From Crossaster papposus (Eukaryota > Echinodermata > Asteroidea > Velatida > Solasteridae), in the NCBI GenBank assembly GCA_037893245.1, contig JBAIAA010000117.1, forward strand, positions 2,790,001 through 2,854,000: a stretch of DNA of 64,000 bases, written 5' to 3'. A program made the position numbers and the translations under genes. Below are positions 57,975 through 64,000 of the stretch, piece by piece (position 1 is the first letter of the stretch; each line of letters starts with the position of its first letter). The notes under the pieces were generated by a model, which worked only from the letters and a program-made list of their open reading frames with translations, did no database searches and was not told where the DNA came from.

Positions 57975-58322
57975 AAAAAAAATCAGAACAAAAACAAAGG
58001 CTTTTTCGCAAAATTGCGAAAAAGCCAAAAAAAAAATCAGAACAAAAACAAAGGCTTTTTCGCAAAATTGCGAAAAAGCCAAAAAAAAAAAGAAAACAAA
58101 AAACTTTAACGAAAACAAAAGCTGTTTCGGCTGAAAGGCCGAAACAGCTAAAAAAAAACTTTAACGAAAACAAAAGCTGTTTCGGCTGAAATGCCGAAAC
58201 AGCTAAAAAAACTTCAACGATTACAATAGCTGTTTCGGCTGAAATGCCGAAACAGCTAAAAAGAAAAAAACAAAAAACTTTAACGAAAACAAAAGCTGTT
58301 TCGGTGAAAAACCGAAACAGCT
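57945..58322. other. Cluster of seven end hairpins
   Basis: There are three GGCTTTTTCGC hairpins (57945, 57999 and 58053, spaced exactly 54 bp), then four AGCTGTTTCGG hairpins (58120, 58175, 58228 and 58294). Each has a short leader such as TCAGAACAAAAACAAA or TTTAACGAAAACAAA and A-rich spacers. The last ends at the array junction. Family 2 inside and family 1 outside mirrors the order of openings at the left. Confidence 0.75.
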
Positions 58323-58324
58323 AA

Positions 58325-61130
58325 TTACCTTGCAGTCGGTCAACTTGCTTTATAGCGCTAGTATACGGAGAAAGGCGTATAACATCGATGGCAGCTGAGG
58401 GCGAAGTGTGAACGTGACGCAGGAATTTGAATCATCATTCTAGCCGAGTGCGCTCCACACGAGCGCGTGTTAAAAACAATTGTTGGCGCGTAGTAATAAA
58501 GTAACTAAGAACCGAAGGCTGCTGAAATACGGTGCAAATTAATTTCTTGGGTTGAATGGAAAGAAGAATGCAAAAAAGAGAGAGGAAAAGGTAACATGGA
58601 GACAAAGTATGTAGTTAAACGGCCCCACAGACTCTCGGAAACCAAAAGAACGCCAGTGTAGGCCGCGAAGACCTATCTCTACATTGTATTGTTGTATAGT
58701 GAACCTAAAGTCCAACTACAATCCCTAACGTACCTCACGATACGCCAGACGTTCAGACAGTCGCCGTGGATGAAAGTGGGATTTAAAAACCGTTCAGGAA
58801 TGTGCCCGTTGGTGGACTTGACGACCGGTTATAAAAGATCCAGTAATGTCAAACCCGGCATGAGGGGATAGGTAGTTCAAAGACACAGAGAGCACACAGA
58901 GGGGAAACAGTAAGAACTCAAAATGCACGCGATATACCGACAGTTCTACGAGTATAGTTATTTACTGAGTTCAGGTTAGTATAGGTATTAAAGATGCCGG
59001 CGTGTAAAAGTTCTTACCAGTCTATTTCAGTAAATTTCAACAAGGAAACCAGAACAAAATTTCTAAAAAGCGAGACTCGTCAGGTGCAGTTCGCTCAGAC
59101 CATGGGTAGGTTTCGTCTCGAGACTGCACGACCTACCCCATAAGAACTTTTACGTGGTGTTGGAGAGAGAGAGGAAACCAAATGTAAACATAAAATTACC
59201 ATGCAGTCGGTCAACTTGCTTTATAGCGCTAGTATACGGAGAAAGGCGTATAACATCGATGGCAGCTGAGGGCGAAGTGTGAACGTGACGCAGGAATTTG
59301 AATCATCATTCTAGCCGAGTGCGCTCCACACGAGCGCGTGTTAAAAACAATTGTTGGCGCGTAGTAATAAAGTAACTAAGAACCGAAGGCTGCTGAAATA
59401 CGGTGCAAATTAATTTCTTGGGTTGAATGGAAAGAAGAATGCAAAAAAGAGAGAGGAAAAGGTAACATGGAGACAAAGTATGTAGTTAAACGGCCCCACA
59501 GACTCTCGGAAACCCAAAGAACGCCAGTGTAGGCCGCGAAGACCTATCTCTACATTGTATTGTTGTATAGTGAACCTAAAGTCCAACTACAGTCCCTAAC
59601 GTACCTCACGATACGCCAGACGTTCAGACAGTCGCCGTGGAAGAAAGTGGGATTTAAAAACCATTCAGGAATGTGCCCGTTGGTGGACTTGACGACCGGT
59701 TATAAAAGATCCAGTAATGTCAAACCCGGCATGAGGGGATAGGTAGTTCAAAGACACAGAGAGCACACAGAGGGGAAACAGTAAGAACTCAAAATGCACG
59801 CGATATACCGACAGTTCTACGAGTATAGTTATTTACTGAGTTCAGGTTAGTATAGGTATTAAAGATGCCGGCGTGTAAAAGTTCTTACCAGTCTATTTCA
59901 GTAAATTTCAACAAGGAAACCAGAACAAAATTTCTAAAAAGCGAGACTCGTCAGGTGCAGTTCGCTCAGACCATGGGTAGGTTTCGTCTCGAGACTGCAC
60001 GACCTACCCCATAAGAACTTTTACGTGGTGTTGGAGAGAGAGAGGAAACCAAATGTAAACATAAAATTATCTTGCAGTCGGTCAACTTGCTTTATAGCGC
60101 TAGTATACGGAGAAAGGCGTATAACATCGATGGCAGCTGAGGGCGAAGTGTGAACGTGACGCAGGAATTTGAATCATCATTCTAGCCGAGTGCGCTCCAC
60201 ACGAGCGCGTGTTAAAAACAATTGTTGGCGCGTAGTAATAAAGTAACTAAGAACCGAAGGCTGCTGAAATACGGTGCAAATTAATTTCTTGGGTTGAATG
60301 GAAAGAAGAATGCAAAAAAGAGAGAGGAAAAGGTAACATGGAGACAAAGTATGTAGTTAAACGGCCCCACAGACTCTCGGAAACCCAAAGAACGCCAGTG
60401 TAGGCCGCGAAGACCTATCTCTACATTGTATTGTTGTATAGTGAACCTAAAGTCCAACTACAGTCCCTAACGTACCTCACGATACGCCAGACGTTCAGAC
60501 AGTCGCCGTGGAAGAAAGTGGGATTTAAAAACCATTCAGGAATGTGCCCGTTGGTGGACTTGACGACCGGTTATAAAAGATCTAGTAATGTCAAACCCGG
60601 CATGAGGGGATAGGTAGTTCAAAGACACAGAGAGCACACAGAGGGGAAACAGTAAGAACTCAAAATGCACGCGATATACCGACAGTTCTACGAGTATAGT
60701 TATTTACTGAGTTCAGGTTAGTATAGGTATAATTAAAGATGCCGGCGTGTAAAAGTTCTTACCAGTCTATTTCAGTAAATTTCAACAAGGAAACCAGAAC
60801 AAAATTTCTAAAAAGCGAGACTCGTCAGGTGCAGTTCGCTCAGACCATGGGTAGGTTTCGTCTCGAGACTGCACGACCTACCCCATAAGAACTTTTACGT
60901 GGTGTTGGAGAGAGAGAGGAAACCAAATGTAAACATAAAATTACCTTGCAGTCGGTCAACTTGCTTTATAGCGCTAGTATACGGAGAAAGGCGTATAACA
61001 TCGATGGCAGCTGAGGGCGAAGTGTGAACGTGACGCAGGAATTTGAATCATCATTCTAGCCGAGTGCGCCAGTGTAGGCCGTGAAGACCTATCTCTATAT
61101 ATTGTATTGTTGTATATAGTGAACCTAAAG
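58325..61130. repeat. Right part of 871-bp satellite array
   Basis: It begins with TTACCTTGCAGTCGG, the exact continuation of the left array. Unit starts recur at about 58624, 59495 and 60366. The last unit carries an internal deletion joining GAGTGCGC to CAGTGTAGGCC near 61068. Confidence 0.93.
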
Positions 61131-62078
61131 AAAAAAGGAGGCGGTCACCAAAAAGGAAGCGGGCGGTGACGCTAAACATGTTTTTTTTGTGCCTACACAC
61201 ACAGAAAAAAATACACAGGTTGTGTAAAATTTTACATAATTGCAATGTGCTATACGAACCTGCTAATAGTTAGGTAAACATTTACATAACAGGTGTTAGG
61301 TAAGATTTTTCATAGAAGTTTGGTAAAAGTTTACTTCGAAAATAGGTACCTAAAGTTACCTAATATCTAGGTAAAAATAATTTTGTAAAATTGTACAAAC
61401 TCTAATGGTAAAAAAATACATAGTTTCAAGGTAGAATGACTGGGATTTTACATTGTTGTTAAGTTGTTTCACCATGTAAACATTTTACTAAATGTTCGGG
61501 TAATTTAGTTTTTACTTAGAAAAGGTAAATTTTTACCGTTTCACCATGTCAACAATTTACAAAATCTTCAGGTAAATTTTTATTCATAAAAAAAAAAAAA
61601 TATTCATAAAAGTAAATTGACAAATGAACAAGAACATTGTCAATATAACTAATTTTATTCTCAATTTCTGATTGGTAAAATTTACATTATACAAGTAATC
61701 ACATCTCACATTTTGGCAATCTTTAAATTAACATGTACTTCAACAGTACTGTTTGTTCATAAAATATTAGGTGTTTATTTGTGTACAGCAACAGTATAAG
61801 AGCAACAATTATTGGTTAAAATGTGTAACACAAAACTAGGTCAATAAAACTTGCCCGAGTTAAAAACCCAAATATCTTTAAACCATCTTATCGCCGAGTA
61901 AGACTATTTTATACCATGTATTACCGGTATGTCTTTGTACAACAAATGATATACATGTATGTACCTCCAGCTCTATGTGAATAAAACAAATCTAACTTTT
62001 TTGGTGGGGATATAAAACAAAAGGCATTGGTCAATTACAATAATTATGTCAGTGAGATGCACTTTTTAATACTGGCTC
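61131..62078. other. AT-rich sequence with recurring GGTAAA and TTTAC words
   Basis: From 61200 to 61600 GGTAAA-like words and their complements recur at irregular spacing, like an old degenerate repeat. No gene was recognised. Confidence 0.5.
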
Positions 62079-62215
62079 TTCACCTAAGCAGTATTAGTAA
62101 GCACTGCATGGTCAGTGTTGTCTGAGAATTAGCAAAAAATAATTTGCAAGCTTGCTCGGGTGGGCCTCAGACAACACTGAGCATGCAGTGATTATTAATA
62201 CGACATCGGTGAAGG
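62079..62215. mobile_element. Small hairpin MITE-like element
   Basis: CACTGCATGGTCAGTGTTGTC is mirrored by GACAACACTGAGCATGCAGTG, with weaker pairing outward to CTTCACC/GGTGAAG. Arms are about 50 bp. The target duplication was not resolved. Confidence 0.55.
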
Positions 62216-62546
62216 GTAAAACTGAATAATAAAATATTTTAAGACTCTTAAAAAACTTCCAGAAATTATGAAATTTATGATCCTAAGATTATAAATACGC
62301 AATCTGGTTAAAATTCAGTTCAAATGTTTTTTTTTTCTGGTTTGAATATCAATAAAGACTTACAATTTCCAGATCTTTACAATTAACAATTCTAAAGGTT
62401 ACGTTGTAATTTTACTGGCCATTGTTCACTTTCAGGTGTGAAATCGGCAAACTTTCAGAGTTTGCACTGCACATTTTTAAAAACAAATATTTACCGATTA
62501 CTTTGTTATGGTTATTAACTGAACTCTTTAAAAACTTATTATGGGT

Positions 62547-62864
62547 TCACATTTTGCTGGAGCAGAAAGCTCTGAAATCTCTTATTGTGCTGCTCTTCAC
62601 ATTGCCTTTTATGCCGTACACAACCGATTGTAGGAATTCCCACGCCCCACAGCAACTATCTTGATATTGTAGGTCGCAGACAAAGTACGACTTAAAGCAC
62701 ACATCCAGTGCTTTCAGAAGCGACGGCTGCTGCATGGCCCTCCTCTCCATTATAACGAATGCTTGCTGGGGTGACAGCGAAGTTCCCCCAAGGGCCAGGA
62801 TGTATGGCTGAGAATGGGACTTGTGATCAATTTCCTTTAGATATTGGTCCAAACTCATGTTTTC
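62547..62864 (-). CDS. Last coding exon of a SAMD3-like conserved animal protein
   Basis: On the minus strand a strong acceptor (TTTCTTCCTCAG) precedes GAAAACATGAG at 62864, and the frame ends with TGA at 62547-62549. The exon encodes QPYILALGG, then LLKALDVCFKSYFV and WEFLQSVVYGI. This pattern is typical of the C-terminal region of a metazoan family of unknown function often annotated SAMD3-like. It joins in phase 0 to the exon at 63822-63940. The open frame upstream of the acceptor is intron. Function in the cell is not known, and the family label is from memory of the motif pattern. Confidence 0.6.
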   Translation of the reverse strand, partial: ENMSLDQYLKEIDHKSHSQPYILALGGTSLSPQQAFVIMERRAMQQPSLLKALDVCFKSYFVCDLQYQDSCCGAWEFLQSVVYGIKGNVKSSTIRDFRAFCSSKM

Positions 62865-63821
62865 CTGAGGAAGAAAATACCAAAATATACCAATATATAA
62901 ACCAGGATGTTTCTCGAACCATGTCTCACCTGCTTTCACAATTACCTTATTTTACAACTTGACCTCAAATGATCTTTGAACTCAGTATGTGACCTTTAAT
63001 ATCACCATCACATATAAGTTTCCATATCTATGACCAAAGTTTGATTGCAATAGGAATTCATTTTTAAATGAGACTAATTTTACAACTTGACCTCAGTATT
63101 GACCTTTGACACGACCATCATAATGGTAGCAGTATTGCATGCAAGTCCCAAGATTGATTGAAATTGGACTTCAACTTTGTATATTGGAATTGGACAAATT
63201 TTTCAAAACTGTAACCAAAATGACATATGCAATATACATACATATACAAACTACATACTACATACAGAAATAGCGATTGCATGTAGTCTTTCTGAATTCA
63301 TTCAGACGAGGCAAACCAAATTTTAAGGTAATTATTGTTTGTTACTGGTATTCAGCTGGATTTTGCTTTAACATGAAGAGCACAGCGAGTTTTGGCTGGT
63401 AATCAGTTTCTACTGAGCAAGACTTTTTGAGGCTAATTTGTTTTGTTTGCTTACATGTTTCATGCAATTCGCCCCCGGTCAAAATCAGCACTAGCATTCG
63501 ACAAAAAAAGTGGGAAGCGTGTAGATGTCAACCAAAAAATATGTTTAACAATGCCGCTAAACAAGAAACAAGAAAAGCAGAGTGCAAAGTTGTGTGCAAG
63601 ACAATTAAGCATTAATGTCACTGCTTTCAATTAATGTTTTAGTTGTCCCATCATTAATACACATGGCATGTGATGAAACAGACTGTGTTTGCCAACTAAT
63701 GTATTATACATGTATATAGTCAATATAGTTTATGACAGAGTCTTGAATGTGACGCTATATTCGAGTTACTAATTTGAGAGTGTGAACCCCCTTGTTAAAT
63801 TAAAAGAGTTTTGCAACTTAC
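62865..63821 (-). other. Intron of the SAMD3-like gene
   Basis: It starts with donor GTAAGT (63821-63816) and ends with the acceptor before 62864. Small frames inside on the plus strand have no support. Confidence 0.55.
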
Positions 63822-63940
63822 ACTCTTGAAGTCCATGAATGCTCCAGAAGACTCACTGAAGCTGATGCGGCCTCCTTTCCCCTTCCTTCTTCCAGTAAAA
63901 AGAAGTGGCAGGATGCCTATGGCCAAGTTCTTCATTTGTT
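63822..63940 (-). CDS. Penultimate exon of the SAMD3-like gene
   Basis: 119 bases on the minus strand between acceptor CTTGATATCTAG and donor GTAAGT. It encodes MKNLAIGILPLLFTGRR, a basic stretch and SGAFMDFKS, the usual lead-in to the QPYILALGG part in this family. The downstream phase (0) matches the next exon. The upstream gene continues beyond the right edge of the window. Confidence 0.55.
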
Positions 63941-64000
63941 CTAGATATCAAGGATATAACAAGGCTCAGTAGAAAATTTAAACCCATTTAATTATGTTAT

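Larger units (their letters stand above)
15456..58028 (-). mobile_element. Nested family-2 element E9
   Basis: It opens with CTAG at 15456 and has a body to 18709, where E10 interrupts it. I pair it with the hairpin at 57999-58026. The body includes the 751-bp TIR element at 17019. Confidence 0.4.
8808..58082 (-). mobile_element. Nested family-2 element E6
   Basis: It opens with CTAG, hairpin and GGCTTTTTCGC at 8808 inside E5's A-rich tract. Its body runs to 12115, where E7 and then E9 interrupt the same kind of tract. I pair it with the third hairpin at 58053-58080. The pairing follows nesting order only. Confidence 0.4.
5664..58259 (-). mobile_element. Nested family-1 element E4 (right end uncertain)
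   Basis: It opens with CTAG at 5664, ten bases after E2 closes. Its body runs to 6337, where a family-2 element interrupts it. Four family-1 end hairpins stand at 58120-58322, and which one closes E4 cannot be decided by eye. Confidence 0.4.
3224..58324 (-). mobile_element. 55.1-kb composite insertion with Helitron-type ends (outermost element E1)
   Basis: The left 871-bp array stops after CATAAAA and the right array starts with TTACC. Joining them restores the intact unit junction, so everything between is an insertion with no lost array bases. On the minus strand the insertion ends in a hairpin, then CTAG next to a T. Its other end is a hairpin carrying the same AGCTGTTTCGG tag as the 3' end, preceded by TT. 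Short sub-terminal inverted repeats, a 3' hairpin and insertion in an A/T or T/T context are known traits of Helentron-associated elements. The body is made of many later insertions. Confidence 0.75.

Noticed and set aside
54967-58173. Poly-Ser, poly-Phe or Lys-rich proteins across hairpin clusters
   Set aside because: They are translations of GAA and poly-A tracts and of tandem hairpins.
3224-58324. Maverick/Polinton or giant-virus insertion
   Set aside because: No polymerase B, integrase, capsid or packaging ATPase frame was seen, and the ends are CTAG/hairpin rather than long terminal inverted repeats.
975-60613. Six 60-codon frames in the 871-bp units
   Set aside because: No ATG start and no recognisable motif; conservation is explained by the young age of the array.

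Overview
The window is nuclear DNA of an animal, probably a marine invertebrate. It has introns with GT/AG borders, a tRNA-derived SINE, several MITE families, satellites and a very large transposon protein. CATGTACATG-rich stretches, TAGGCCTA words and a SINE tail of CTCACTCAC type are compatible with amphioxus, mollusc or hemichordate DNA, but I cannot name the species from sequence alone. Most of the window is mobile or repetitive. Host coding sequence is seen only at the far right, on the minus strand.

Layout. 1-908 is AT-rich single-copy sequence. 909-3223 is a tandem array with an 871-bp unit. The same array resumes, in phase, at 58325 and ends near 61130. The 55.1 kb between (3224-58324) therefore behaves as one insertion. 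Its left part (3224-21176) and right part (53633-58322) are made of tandem and nested non-autonomous elements that I read as Helentron-type rolling-circle elements (HINEs) lying on the minus strand. Each starts on the plus strand with CTAG, a short hairpin and a tag (AGCTGTTTCG in family 1, GGCTTTTTCGC in family 2). Each ends with a hairpin built from the same tag and its complement, followed by AA. They seem to have inserted repeatedly into the A-rich tract just inside each other's ends, giving a Russian-doll stack. One 35-kb pair (20056 to 55080) is identified by a private tag variant.

The innermost block (21177-53632) is bounded by 1.57-kb direct repeats. It holds a 314-bp hAT-type MITE inside a palindromic MITE (25045-25540), a near-perfect 1-kb palindrome (29227-30215), and a PHD-finger protein gene broken by a TTAA-targeted MITE (31286-33308). 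Next come a field of eight dispersed GTCCTTTCCTGAACAT motifs (33671-35475) and an intact 2,792-codon frame for an autonomous Helentron-type protein (36008-44386). That protein carries a C76-like protease, an OTU protease, long internal repeats, an HUH/Y2 Rep, a PIF1-type helicase and a C-terminal EEP endonuclease. A 15-bp minisatellite, two SINEs, further MITEs and a 0.6-kb local duplication follow.

How the parts work together. The large protein is the kind of enzyme that could mobilise the HINE-like elements. No shared terminus between it and them is visible, so this is inference. The family-2 element bodies carry, in one orientation, many CTCF-like motifs together with CRE/CACGTG sites and ETS dyads, so the stack may also be regulatory or architectural DNA. 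At the right edge two exons (63940-63822 and 62864-62547, minus strand) encode the C-terminus of a conserved animal protein that I relate to SAMD3-like proteins.
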